From: an uncultured Pelagibacteraceae bacterium
Lineage (GTDB): Bacteria > Pseudomonadota > Alphaproteobacteria > Pelagibacterales > Pelagibacteraceae
Length of the DNA stretch: 64,000 bases
Direction of reading: 5' to 3'
Assembly (NCBI GenBank): GCA_902567235.1
Contig: CACFLX010000006.1
Coordinates: forward strand, 24,231-88,230
Shown here: positions 18,856-27,352 of the stretch, piece by piece
Layout: each line of letters opens with the position of its first letter
Numbering within the stretch: position 1 is the stretch's first letter
Notes under the pieces: generated by a model
What the model was told of the DNA's origin: nothing
Databases searched by the model: none
The model's input: the letters and a program-made list of their open reading frames with translations, nothing else
Translations under genes and position numbers: made by a program

Positions 18856-18881
18856 AAAAGGCGGTTTAATTAACCGCCTTT
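18856..18881 (-). terminator. Intercistronic hairpin between binding-protein and permease genes
   Basis: AAAGGCGGTT pairs perfectly with AACCGCCTTT (18857-18866 with 18872-18881), a 10-base-pair stem with a five-base loop. On the minus strand it is followed by TTTTACTC, immediately before the permease start. It probably acts as a partial terminator and as a 3' stabiliser of the binding-protein message. Confidence 0.75.
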
Positions 18882-18893
18882 TAAATTTTAAAT

Positions 18894-19757
18894 TTACATT
18901 GATGCGTCGAAGCCAAACCACTTAGTTGCAAGTTCACTAATTTTTCCAGCTTTTCTTGCTTTATCTATAGCGCTATTGAAATCTTTAAGTAGTTGAGCGT
19001 CTCTTTTTCCAAGAGCAGAGTCTGAGCCAAATTGTGCATCTTGTCTTAAACCAACTCCTACTCCGTTTCCAAAGTGTCCACCAGAGAAAGTGGGTCCAAC
19101 TAACACAACATCTTTTCCAGATTTTTCAGCATAATCAGTAAATGCTACTGCCGCAGCTAAGGCTGCATCACATCTTCCTGCTGTTAAATCTAGGTTAACT
19201 TCATCTTGAGTTTTGTAAGTTCTAACATCAACTGATCCAACATCACCTGACTCTAAAAAGTTTTGGTGAATAGTTCCAGTTTGTGTACAAACAGTTTTGC
19301 CTGCTAAAGCTCCTGTAATAGTTTTAAGAGCAGCTTTAACATCATTACCACCTATAGATAAATTTATACCTTCTGGTGTAGACATTCCTTCAAGACTAGA
19401 ACCTTTCATTACTGCGAGAGATGCAACTTCGTCAGCATAACCTTGAGAAAAAGTTATTACTTTTTTTCTTTCATCAGTAATAGACATACCTGCCATAATA
19501 GCATCGTATTTTCTCATTCTTAATGCTGGAATCATTCCATCCCAATCTTGTTCAACAATTTTGCAATCTCTTGCCATGTAGATACATAGCCAGTTTGCAA
19601 GTTCGACTTCAAATCCAATTAGTTTTCCATCTTCAGATTTAGAGTTCCACGGAGGGTATGCTCCCTCTGTTGCGATTCTAATAGTATCTGCAGATAGGGT
19701 TGAACTAAAAAGAAATAAAGAAGCAAAAACACTTAATATGATTTTTTTCAATTTCAT
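18894..19757 (-). CDS. Amino-acid ABC transporter periplasmic binding protein (family 3)
   Basis: 287 residues with a signal peptide cleaved near STLSA (about 23). IRIATEGAYPPWNSKSEDGK followed by LIGFEVELANWLC is the SBP family 3 signature. MIPALRMRKYDAIMAGMSIT and a TGTIHQNFL ligand loop resemble lysine/arginine/ornithine, histidine or octopine binders. A GGGGGA ribosome site lies a few bases before the ATG, stronger than most in the window. It sits 70 bases downstream of the speD-speE fusion on the same strand, so a link to ornithine or arginine supply for polyamines is possible but unproven. Confidence 0.92.
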   Translation of the reverse strand: MKLKKIILSVFASLFLFSSTLSADTIRIATEGAYPPWNSKSEDGKLIGFEVELANWLCIYMARDCKIVEQDWDGMIPALRMRKYDAIMAGMSITDERKKVITFSQGYADEVASLAVMKGSSLEGMSTPEGINLSIGGNDVKAALKTITGALAGKTVCTQTGTIHQNFLESGDVGSVDVRTYKTQDEVNLDLTAGRCDAALAAAVAFTDYAEKSGKDVVLVGPTFSGGHFGNGVGVGLRQDAQFGSDSALGKRDAQLLKDFNSAIDKARKAGKISELATKWFGFDASM

Positions 19758-19827
19758 TATTTTCCCCCGTAATTAATATTAATTAAAACATATTATTCCA
19801 CAAAATTTCAGATTTAAAAAGATAAAA

Positions 19828-20868
19828 TTAATGATTAATTGATGAGTAAAAGTTCCAAGAACTGTCAAAGCTTGGGATATATACTCTATCTAAGGTAGCA
19901 TTACCAAAATTTTTATTAAATACGTCTAACCAGTTATCGACTTGTTTTGGTTTCTTATCTTGACTGCCAACTTGAGCTGTTATTACACCATCAGGTTTAA
20001 GAATTCTTACTAATGAGTTCATATTTTTAGCTGCAAGATCTATGCAGAACTGATCATCATTTAAATCAATAAATATTTTATCATAACTATCATCTTCAAC
20101 TTTTTTGATACTTTCAAAGGCATCTCCCCAAACACATTTTACTGAATTTTTCTCAGTAGCATTTTTGCCAATAGATCCAATATGTTTTTTACAAACTTCA
20201 ACAACTTCCGGATCTAATTCATACCAATCAATAAATCCAAATCCTTTTGCTATACACTCTCTTGCAACACCTCCATCACCTCCACCAATAATTGCAGCTC
20301 TATCTTTACTTTTATTGAGTTTCATTGCAGAATTAACAAATGTTCCACTATATAAATGTTCATCACTCTCAGCCACTTGTAAATCCCCATCTATAAATAA
20401 CGATTTACCATATTCTACTAAATCTAATATCTCTATATGTTGTCCAACTTTGGATTTAAAATCCTCAATAACTTCTTTTACAAGATAATTTTTTTGCAAT
20501 CCTTTTGTACTTGTATTGTCATAATAGAAAGAAATTGTATCTCTATTTAATTCTTTTTTGATTATTCTTTTATGTTCTATTTCTTTTTTTATAACATCTA
20601 AAGCAATTGATGGAGCAACTGTTCCACAGGTATAAAAATCAAAACTAATTATTCCTTTTTCTGGATATGTATGAAAACTGATATGACTTTCTGCTAACAA
20701 AGCTACTAGAGTAAAACCTTGGGGTTCAAATTTATATTTTGCAATATTCAAAACTGTTACTTTGGCTTTTTCTGCAATTTTATGAACTAGGCTTTCAAAG
20801 AAAGATGCATTATATTCTTTCTTAGTTCCAATTATATCTAGAGTAATATGCTCCCCTACTTTAATCAT
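19828..20868 (-). CDS. speDE: Fused S-adenosylmethionine decarboxylase-spermidine synthase
   Basis: 346 residues joining two enzymes. Residues 1-about 118 are class 1B AdoMet decarboxylase. LLAESHISFHTYPE contains the self-cleavage site Glu60-Ser61, which makes the pyruvoyl group, and His66 and Cys81 lie at the same spacings from Ser61 as in the single-domain enzyme. Residues about 125-346 are an aminopropyltransferase with IDGDLQVAESDE (159-170), GGGDGG (195-200) and YELDPEVVEV. The usual D-S-T-D-P-x-G-P substrate motif is replaced by D268-L-N-D271-D-Q: both Asp are kept, Pro and Gly are lost. It makes decarboxylated AdoMet and uses it at once, releasing methylthioadenosine for the upstream mtn genes (24-base gap). 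The amine acceptor is probably putrescine. Confidence 0.92.
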   Translation of the reverse strand: MIKVGEHITLDIIGTKKEYNASFFESLVHKIAEKAKVTVLNIAKYKFEPQGFTLVALLAESHISFHTYPEKGIISFDFYTCGTVAPSIALDVIKKEIEHKRIIKKELNRDTISFYYDNTSTKGLQKNYLVKEVIEDFKSKVGQHIEILDLVEYGKSLFIDGDLQVAESDEHLYSGTFVNSAMKLNKSKDRAAIIGGGDGGVARECIAKGFGFIDWYELDPEVVEVCKKHIGSIGKNATEKNSVKCVWGDAFESIKKVEDDSYDKIFIDLNDDQFCIDLAAKNMNSLVRILKPDGVITAQVGSQDKKPKQVDNWLDVFNKNFGNATLDRVYIPSFDSSWNFYSSINH

Positions 20869-20892
20869 ATCTCCCTCTATAATTATAAAAAG

Positions 20893-21558
20893 TTAACCCT
20901 TTTTATAATGAATTATTTTATCTAAAATTTTACTCATCTCAGTAGATGAAAGAATCTTAGGTTGTCCTAATTTTAATGCAATTATGTATTGATGACAAAT
21001 ATTTTCTATCTCTTGTGCAAGTTCGAAAGCTTGTTTTAAAGTTCCGCCAATTGTTAACTGCCCATGGTTAGACATTAGGCAGCCTTTTCTCTTTTCTAAA
21101 GCTTTAATAATATTTATTGATAAGTCTGGTGTACCAAAGGTTGCATATTCGGCACATTTAATATCATCTCCACCAGCTAGAGCGACCATATAATGAAAGG
21201 CAGGAATTGATTTACCATGAGTTGAAACTGCAGTGGCATTGGGAGAATGAGCATGAACAATTGCTTTTGCTTCTCTCTTTTTTATATAAACATCTTGATG
21301 AAATCGCCATTCTGAAGATGGATTCAATCCTGAATTAAACATTTTTAGATTGTTATATTTTTCATCTAAGGCAAGAAAAACAATATCCTCTGGTTTTAGG
21401 GTTTCATATTTAATCCCTGAAGGTGTCAAAAGAAATCCTTCAACATCATTTTCAATTACTCTTATAGAAAGATTCCCTGATCTAAGAGGAGATAAATTTG
21501 TAGTATTAAGCATAAGAGCAAATTTAATTATGTCTTCTCTTTCTTTTAAATTTTTCAT
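20893..21558 (-). CDS. Class II aldolase/adducin-family protein (MTRu-1-P aldolase or dehydratase candidate)
   Basis: 221 residues, zinc-dependent class II aldolase fold. The metal ligands are His102 and His104 in VHAHSPNATAVS and His165 in SNHGQL; Glu83 in PSSEWRFHQ stands at the catalytic acid/base position of fuculose-phosphate aldolase. It overlaps mtnA by 4 bases, so its substrate is very likely 5-methylthioribulose 1-phosphate. Two family reactions fit: dehydration (MtnB), or cleavage to DHAP plus methylthioacetaldehyde (Ald2 of the DHAP shunt). No MtnC, MtnD or MtnE gene is nearby, which leans toward cleavage. Motifs alone do not separate the two. Confidence 0.82.
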   Translation of the reverse strand: MKNLKEREDIIKFALMLNTTNLSPLRSGNLSIRVIENDVEGFLLTPSGIKYETLKPEDIVFLALDEKYNNLKMFNSGLNPSSEWRFHQDVYIKKREAKAIVHAHSPNATAVSTHGKSIPAFHYMVALAGGDDIKCAEYATFGTPDLSINIIKALEKRKGCLMSNHGQLTIGGTLKQAFELAQEIENICHQYIIALKLGQPKILSSTEMSKILDKIIHYKKG

Positions 21559-22631
21559 TTAAATAAATCCTTTAAACCTTTTTCTGATGCTTCACATACA
21601 CCTTTTTCGGTAATTAATCCTGTAACATATTTTGCAGGTGTTACATCAAAAGCTAAGTTCATTGACTTACTTTTTTTTGGGTAAATTTGAATTTTTTTTA
21701 AATTTCCATTTTCGTCCAAACCTTCAATATGTGATAGCTCTTCTGAATTTCTCTCTTCTATTGGTATATCTTTATAATTTTTAATATTCCAATCTATGGT
21801 CGAACTAGGTAATGCTACATAAAAAGGAATATTATTATCTTTAGCAGCTAATGCTTTTAAATAAGTTCCAATTTTATTACAAACATCTCCCGTATATAAA
21901 GTTCTATCAGTTCCTACAATACACATATCCACCTCACCTCTTTGCATTAATATTCCACCCGTATTATCTGCAATAACTGTGTTAGGAATTTTTTCCTCAT
22001 TTAACTCGTATGAAGTAAGGTTAGCTCCTTGATTTCTTGGTCTCGTCTCATCAACCCAAACATGAACTGGTATACCTTTTTTGTGCGCGTGATAAATAGG
22101 TGAAGTTGCTGTTCCCCAGTTAATTGTTGCAAGCCAACCAGCATTACAGTGGGTTAAAATATTTACTTTATCTTTCTTTTTATTATAAATTTCTTCAATT
22201 ATTTTAAGACCATTTAATCCTATATTTTTACAAAATTTAACATCTTCTTCACAAATTGCCTTTGCTTCGTCTAAAGCTACTTTTAAAAATTCGTTATTAT
22301 TTACCCCTGATAATTTTTTTGTCATACGGTCAACTGCCCACTTTAGATTGATTGCCGTTGGTCTTGATTGAATTAGCTCTTCTGAACTTTTCTTAATAAA
22401 ATTAGGATCATTTTTTTCCATAATAGCTAAAACAATACCGTAAGCTGCGGTCCCACCTATTAATGGCGCTCCTCTAACTTCCATTACTTTTATGGCATTA
22501 ATTGCGTCTTTTACTGTTTTAAGATCTTTAATTGTAAATTGATGAGGTAGTTTTGTTTGATCAATAATTTTCACAGCTTGGTTTTTTTCATCAAACCAAA
22601 TTGTTTGATATTCTTTTCCTTTTATTTTCAT
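21555..22631 (-). CDS. mtnA: S-methyl-5-thioribose-1-phosphate isomerase
   Basis: Isomerises 5-methylthioribose 1-phosphate to the ribulose form, the second step after MTA phosphorolysis. The 358-residue protein has VMEVRGAPLIGGTAAYGI near the N-terminus, NLKWAVDRM, THCNAGWLAT with the catalytic Cys, VDETRPRNQG and the Asp-containing VGTDRT. It is related to eIF2B-alpha, but the RPRNQG and NAGWLAT forms are those of MtnA. It overlaps the GFA gene upstream and the aldolase gene downstream by 4 bases each, so translation is probably coupled. Confidence 0.96.
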   Translation of the reverse strand: MKIKGKEYQTIWFDEKNQAVKIIDQTKLPHQFTIKDLKTVKDAINAIKVMEVRGAPLIGGTAAYGIVLAIMEKNDPNFIKKSSEELIQSRPTAINLKWAVDRMTKKLSGVNNNEFLKVALDEAKAICEEDVKFCKNIGLNGLKIIEEIYNKKKDKVNILTHCNAGWLATINWGTATSPIYHAHKKGIPVHVWVDETRPRNQGANLTSYELNEEKIPNTVIADNTGGILMQRGEVDMCIVGTDRTLYTGDVCNKIGTYLKALAAKDNNIPFYVALPSSTIDWNIKNYKDIPIEERNSEELSHIEGLDENGNLKKIQIYPKKSKSMNLAFDVTPAKYVTGLITEKGVCEASEKGLKDLFK

Positions 22632-23080
22632 TTAATTCTATCAAGACTTTCTTTAGACCATGTTTTTTCCCTATCGTACATTGTGTCATGGCAAATTGTT
22701 TTATCTTTAATTTCTATACAAGGATCTTTATCTTTAATAAAAATATGTGCTTGGGGTTCTATTGGGTTTTCTAAAGTTTTTGTTCTAACTGCAATTCTTC
22801 CTTTAGAAATATTATATCTACAAAAAATATAAACACCACATATGATACAAAAATAAGCATCATAGCCCTGACCACTACCTGTGGGTAGATCTATGGAAGC
22901 AACATCTCCACTTATTTTAAAATCTTCTTCCATAACCATTGTATGGATTACAAATGAGGAACCAGTTGATAATTTGCAATTTTTACAATGACAAGCTTGA
23001 GTAAATAATGGTTTTCCTTCAACTTTATATTTTACGTTACCACAAGCACAATTTCCTTTTAATTCGTAATTTTGCTTCAT
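22628..23080 (-). CDS. GFA/CENP-V family zinc protein
   Basis: 150 residues with the cysteine pattern of the glutathione-dependent formaldehyde-activating (GFA) family: CACGNVKY, CHCKNCKLSTGSSF and FCIICGVYIF, which bind two zinc ions. GFA proteins are linked to aldehyde handling, though an enzymatic role is disputed for many. Its place inside an MTA-salvage operon (1 base after the hydrolase gene, 4-base overlap with mtnA) is unusual. It might deal with the reactive aldehyde from aldolase cleavage; this is inference only. Confidence 0.85.
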   Translation of the reverse strand: MKQNYELKGNCACGNVKYKVEGKPLFTQACHCKNCKLSTGSSFVIHTMVMEEDFKISGDVASIDLPTGSGQGYDAYFCIICGVYIFCRYNISKGRIAVRTKTLENPIEPQAHIFIKDKDPCIEIKDKTICHDTMYDREKTWSKESLDRIK

Positions 23081-23989
23081 TTAATTTAGTTTTGAGTTAA
23101 TAAAATTTAAAATCTTTGGATTAAATTCCTTAAAACAAGTAGCTCTATCTATGTCATGAAAATCTTTTATTGACTCACCCCAAACTTTGCAGCTTTTTCC
23201 ATTCACTTTATTATTTTCAGAAACTACTATTCTCTCAACTCCTGATATTCCCTCTACCCAATCTGACACTAATCCACCAAAAGGATCTTTAGGATGTGTA
23301 AAAACTAAAACTGGCAAATTTTCACTTTTTTTAATTTCTTCTATTTGTTTTTGCCTCATATTGGCAGGACCAGTGCCAGCCTTTTCCTTAAATTTTTTTA
23401 ATGCATCTTCGACTCCAACTTTTTTTACTTTATATGCCTTAGTTAAACGACCATAACATTCAGGAACATAAGATATACCTCCAGCCACAATATTTGGATG
23501 TCTTGCCAACAGCATCATTGTCATCCATCCTCCACATGATCTCCCGGTTATAAATATTTGATTTTTTTTGAAACCTTGGCTAACAAAACTATCAATTAGT
23601 TTTAAATTTGCATCTAATCTTTTTTCAAGTTTTGGCTTACCTTTATATGGAGCTTTAAACTTTTTCTTATTCCATAGTCTTTTGTAATCATCTCCTTTAA
23701 GTTTACCAGTGCAAAATATATAAACTAATACTTCTTTGTCTTTTATTTTTTCACCAACCAAGGATGCCATATTTCTCATACCACCCTTCCATACGCAGTC
23801 ATTAGACGGACCATCGTGACTACTCTGCCCATGATTATAAATTAATAAAATTTTATTCTCTGGATCATTTATTTTTTGAACTTTGGCATAACCATTTTTA
23901 TTACTTAAAAAACCATCCTTAGTCATTTTATCTGCAAGGACATTTGTGCAAAATAATATAATAGATAATAGTAAAAATATTTTTTTCAT
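23081..23989 (-). CDS. Secreted alpha/beta-hydrolase
   Basis: 302 residues with an N-terminal signal peptide (MKKIFLLLSIILFCTNVLA). The mature region has LLIYNHGQSSHDGPSND and the nucleophile elbow FITGRSCGGWMTMML (Ser near 151). VFTHPKDPFGG supplies an acid candidate and DFHDIDRATCF the His. It is predicted periplasmic with an unknown substrate. The gene overlaps mtnP by 4 bases and abuts the GFA gene, so it is co-transcribed with cytoplasmic MTA salvage although its product is exported. Confidence 0.78.
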   Translation of the reverse strand: MKKIFLLLSIILFCTNVLADKMTKDGFLSNKNGYAKVQKINDPENKILLIYNHGQSSHDGPSNDCVWKGGMRNMASLVGEKIKDKEVLVYIFCTGKLKGDDYKRLWNKKKFKAPYKGKPKLEKRLDANLKLIDSFVSQGFKKNQIFITGRSCGGWMTMMLLARHPNIVAGGISYVPECYGRLTKAYKVKKVGVEDALKKFKEKAGTGPANMRQKQIEEIKKSENLPVLVFTHPKDPFGGLVSDWVEGISGVERIVVSENNKVNGKSCKVWGESIKDFHDIDRATCFKEFNPKILNFINSKLN

Positions 23990-24858
23990 TTTTTTAATAT
24001 CCTTCCCGCAACTGTTTTTAGTTTATCTTTTGTTTTTTGTGTTCTTTTTTCAGGAGCTGTAATAATCGCAACATCTAAACAATTGTTTGTTGGATCTTTT
24101 GGATCAATGTGGCTTTCAAAGATTTCAATTAAATTTTTAATCATATTTTTTGCTTTAGCAGCATTATCTAAAAGAACTTTTATAACTTGTTGAACATCCA
24201 CATTTTCATGATCTGGATGCCAGCAATCATAATCTGTTACCATTGAAACTGAAGCATATCTAATTTCAGCTTCTCTAGCTAGTTTTGCTTCTGGCATATT
24301 TGTCATGCCTATCACATCCGCTTTCCATGATCTGTATAAATTAGATTCTGCAAGTGTTGAAAATTGTGGTCCTTCCATAACAACATAAGTTCCACCTCTT
24401 TGATATTCTATATTTTCTTTTTTAATAGCCTCTTCACATGCATTCATTAATCCACTAGATGTTGGATGAGCCATAGAAACGTGAGCTACTATTTCATCTT
24501 CAAAAAAAGTTTTATTTCGTGCAAATGTTCTATCAATAAATTGATCGACAATTACAAATTTTCCAGGAGGTAAGTCTTCTTTTAAAGAACCAACTGCCGA
24601 AACTGATATAATATCTGTTACCCCAAGTTGCTTTAACGCATCAATATTAGCTCTAAAATTTATATTAGAAGGATTTATAAAATGACCTCTTCCGTGTCTT
24701 GGTAAAAAATAGACTTCCTTATTTTTATAATTAGTTTTTAATATTTGATCAGAAGGCTTTCCCCAGGGGGTGTTTAAGTCTAATAATTCTCTTTCTTTGA
24801 ATTCTTCAACATCATACAAACCACTTCCACCAATTATAGCTAATTTATTGTTTGCCAT
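23986..24858 (-). CDS. mtnP: S-methyl-5'-thioadenosine phosphorylase
   Basis: Splits MTA, the by-product of spermidine synthesis, with phosphate into adenine and 5-methylthioribose 1-phosphate. The 290-residue protein has IIGGSGLYD, FLPRHGRGH (phosphate site), VSAVGSLKEDL, VMEGPQFST, GMTNMPEAKLAREAEI, and the adenine-recognition DYDCWHP (Asp positions favour 6-amino purines). It is the first gene of the run toward speDE. apt, which re-uses the adenine, starts 41 bases away on the other strand. Confidence 0.96.
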   Translation of the reverse strand: MANNKLAIIGGSGLYDVEEFKERELLDLNTPWGKPSDQILKTNYKNKEVYFLPRHGRGHFINPSNINFRANIDALKQLGVTDIISVSAVGSLKEDLPPGKFVIVDQFIDRTFARNKTFFEDEIVAHVSMAHPTSSGLMNACEEAIKKENIEYQRGGTYVVMEGPQFSTLAESNLYRSWKADVIGMTNMPEAKLAREAEIRYASVSMVTDYDCWHPDHENVDVQQVIKVLLDNAAKAKNMIKNLIEIFESHIDPKDPTNNCLDVAIITAPEKRTQKTKDKLKTVAGRILKK

Positions 24859-24899
24859 ATCAAAAAAATAATTTATTTAGTTATATATCGTAATTTATT

Positions 24900-25427
24900 A
24901 TGGATTTAAAAGATTATATTAGATCAATTAAAGATTATCCTAAGAAAGGAATTCTTTTCAGAGATATAACAACGTTAATAAAAAATGAAAAAGCTTTTAA
25001 AGAGTGTGTTAATCAAATAGTCGATAGAACTAAAAAGTTTAAAATAGATAAGATAGCTGCCATTGAATCAAGGGGCTTTGTTTTTGCATCTGCAGTTTCA
25101 TATTTACTAGATAAACCTTTTATACTCCTAAGAAAAAAAAATAAATTACCAGCCGAAACTCATTCAGTTGATTTTGAATTAGAGTATGGAACAGCGACAA
25201 TTGAAGTGCATAAAGATTCAATTGAGGAAAATGATTCAGTATTAATTATTGACGACTTAATAGCAACAGGAGGCACTGCAGAAGCTGCTGCTAAATTAGT
25301 TGAAATATCCAAAGGTAAAGTTGCGGGATTTATATTTGTAATAAACTTATTTGATTTGGGTGGATGTAAAAAATTAATTAAATTAAATTATAAAGTAGAA
25401 AATCTTATAGATTTTCCTGGGCATTAA
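24900..25427 (+). CDS. apt: Adenine phosphoribosyltransferase
   Basis: Converts adenine and PRPP to AMP. 175 residues, the usual Apt length. It has IRSIKDYPKKGILFRDITTL at the N-terminus, IAAIESRGFVFASAV, LRKKNKLPAET, and the PRPP-binding loop VLIIDDLIATGGTA. It is divergent from mtnP across 41 bases, which would allow shared control of MTA cleavage and adenine recovery. It overlaps the convergent GT2 gene by 4 bases. Confidence 0.95.
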   Translation: MDLKDYIRSIKDYPKKGILFRDITTLIKNEKAFKECVNQIVDRTKKFKIDKIAAIESRGFVFASAVSYLLDKPFILLRKKNKLPAETHSVDFELEYGTATIEVHKDSIEENDSVLIIDDLIATGGTAEAAAKLVEISKGKVAGFIFVINLFDLGGCKKLIKLNYKVENLIDFPGH

Positions 25428-26284
25428 TTGTCTATTCTAAAAAAAGATTTTTTTCCAACTATTGAGTAAAAAGATCCTAAAATTCTCATTTGATATATTT
25501 TCCTTTTATGAGAATTAAAAGTTAATAAATAAAAAAAATATTTAATATTTGCTGAAATAATATTTAAAAAAATCTTCGATAAGCTATTTAAGAAACCATA
25601 ATGTTTTTTATTAAAGTAAAATTTTGACCACATCCAGTGCCAGTTTCTTAAATATTCTAATTTTTCTTCTTTAGATTGGTTTGATGATGATGCTCCCAAA
25701 TGATCAATTAAAGAATTTTTTATTATATAAATTTTTTCATTCATTTTTTTTATTCTTAAACATAAATCATCATTTTCAAGATATAAGAAAAAATTTTCAT
25801 CAAAAAAATTATTATCTTTAAATTTATTTTTATTTATTAACATTGAAAAACCATCCAAAGTATCTACTTCAATTATATTTTCATTGAATGATTTTTCATT
25901 CTTATGAATTCTAAAGTTTGGGTAATTTGATTTACTATGCAACGGAGATAGAATTGCAAAGTCATTCAATTGTTTACATGTATTAATAAGATTTTCAAAT
26001 GTATCATTTTTAAAAATAGTGTCTGGATTTAAAATATGTACATATTGTGTTTTTGATCTTAAAATACCAATATTGTTTGAGGAACCCATACCTAAATTAT
26101 CATTTAGTATTACCTCAATATTGTCATATTTTGTCTCTAAATCTTTTTTTAAATTTATGTCTCTAGAATTTTCTATAATTATTTTATTTGAATCTTTTGG
26201 TAGCGAGTTCAAGCAATTATAAATGACATTTTCGCTTCTAAAACAAACAATTATAAAAGTTATATTTTTAAGATTTAAATCCAT
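25424..26284 (-). CDS. Glycosyltransferase family 2 (rhamnosyltransferase-like)
   Basis: The ATG at 26284 starts the protein at MDLNLKNITFIIVCFRS, giving 286 residues. An upstream ATG would overlap rmlB and adds an unlikely leader. GT-A features include a beta-strand with FIIVCFRSENVI, NIGILRSKTQYVHILNPDT at the DxD position, and DEFFFLYLENDDLC-like FDENFFLYLENDDLC, matching WbbL/RfbN-type dTDP-rhamnosyltransferases. The dTDP-rhamnose operon is divergent 48 bases away, so rhamnose transfer is a reasonable inference. Confidence 0.85.
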   Translation of the reverse strand: MDLNLKNITFIIVCFRSENVIYNCLNSLPKDSNKIIIENSRDINLKKDLETKYDNIEVILNDNLGMGSSNNIGILRSKTQYVHILNPDTIFKNDTFENLINTCKQLNDFAILSPLHSKSNYPNFRIHKNEKSFNENIIEVDTLDGFSMLINKNKFKDNNFFDENFFLYLENDDLCLRIKKMNEKIYIIKNSLIDHLGASSSNQSKEEKLEYLRNWHWMWSKFYFNKKHYGFLNSLSKIFLNIISANIKYFFYLLTFNSHKRKIYQMRILGSFYSIVGKKSFFRIDN

Positions 26285-26332
26285 CGAGACAAAACAAGTA
26301 TACTTAAAGTAAGGTTTGATGTAAAAAAAATA

Positions 26333-27352
26333 ATGCAAAAAGTTTTAGTAACTGGCGGTCTTGGTTTTATTGGTAGTAATTTAGTCAAATTATTATTAGA
26401 TAAAAAATACAATGTTATAAATATTGATAAAATTAGTTATTCATCTAATTTTTATAATACGAAAGATTTTTCAAGAAGCAGAAAATATAAATTTATTAAA
26501 TGTGATTTAAAAAATCAAAAGAAAATAGAAAAAATTCTATACAAAATTAAACCAAATTGTATTTTTAATTTAGCTGCGGAAACACATGTTGATAGATCTA
26601 TTGATAGTCCAAAAAATTTTATTGATTCAAATATTTTAGGAACATTTAGCCTTTTAGAATGTTTTAAAAAATATTTTTACAAATACCGAAAAGGTAAGCT
26701 AATTCATATATCAACTGATGAAGTTTATGGTGATATCTTAAAAGGAAGATCAAAAGAAAATGATCAATATAAACCAAGTTCTCCTTATGCTGCATCAAAA
26801 GCATCATCTGATCATTTAGTAACATCATATATTAGAACATTTAATTTACCCGCGATAATTACAAATTGTTCAAATAATTATGGTCCAAGACAACATCCAG
26901 AAAAATTAATACCTAAAATGATTTATAATATAATTAATAATAAGCCCCTTCCTCTTTATGGAAATGGAAAAAATTCTAGAGAATGGATTTATGTTAATGA
27001 TCATTGTGATGCGCTAATAAAAATCTTTAAATCTGGAAAAGTTGGCGAAACTTACAACATTGGATCAAATAAAAATTTAAATAATATAGAAATTTGTAAA
27101 AACTTATTAAATATTGCTAAAAGAAATATTAAAATAGGAAAGAAAGTAAAAATTAAATTTATAAAAGATAGACCTGGGCATGATAAAAGGTATGCGCTCA
27201 ATAGTTTAAAATTAATAAAAAAATTAAATTGGAAACCAAAAACAAGTTTTTTAGCTGGAATTAATAAGACATTTTTGTGGTATCTGAACAATAAAAAATA
27301 TTTTAGATCTATAAAAAAAAAAGATATTAATGAAAGATTAGGAAAAATTTAA
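26333..27352 (+). CDS. rmlB: dTDP-glucose 4,6-dehydratase
   Basis: Second step of dTDP-L-rhamnose synthesis. The 339-residue extended SDR has VTGGLGFIGSNLVKLLLDK, the DVRD-like NLAAETHVDRSIDSP, HISTDEVYGD, and catalytic PYAASKASSDHL (Tyr and Lys). NCSNNYGPRQHPEKLIP and GKNSREWIYVNDH are characteristic of RmlB. First gene of rmlBACD; its stop overlaps the rmlA start by one base. Lys- and Asn-rich, with AAA/AAT codons dominating more than in the flanks. Confidence 0.95.
   Translation: MQKVLVTGGLGFIGSNLVKLLLDKKYNVINIDKISYSSNFYNTKDFSRSRKYKFIKCDLKNQKKIEKILYKIKPNCIFNLAAETHVDRSIDSPKNFIDSNILGTFSLLECFKKYFYKYRKGKLIHISTDEVYGDILKGRSKENDQYKPSSPYAASKASSDHLVTSYIRTFNLPAIITNCSNNYGPRQHPEKLIPKMIYNIINNKPLPLYGNGKNSREWIYVNDHCDALIKIFKSGKVGETYNIGSNKNLNNIEICKNLLNIAKRNIKIGKKVKIKFIKDRPGHDKRYALNSLKLIKKLNWKPKTSFLAGINKTFLWYLNNKKYFRSIKKKDINERLGKI

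Noticed and set aside
19770..19785. Perfect 16-base palindrome TAATTAATATTAATTA between speDE and the binding-protein gene
   Set aside because: It is made only of A and T and such palindromes are common by chance at this composition. It is not stable enough as a terminator.
26284..26338. Upstream start of the GT2 gene at 26338
   Set aside because: It would overlap the rmlB start and add a leader of aromatic residues not seen in GT2 enzymes. The ATG at 26284 begins just before the first beta-strand.
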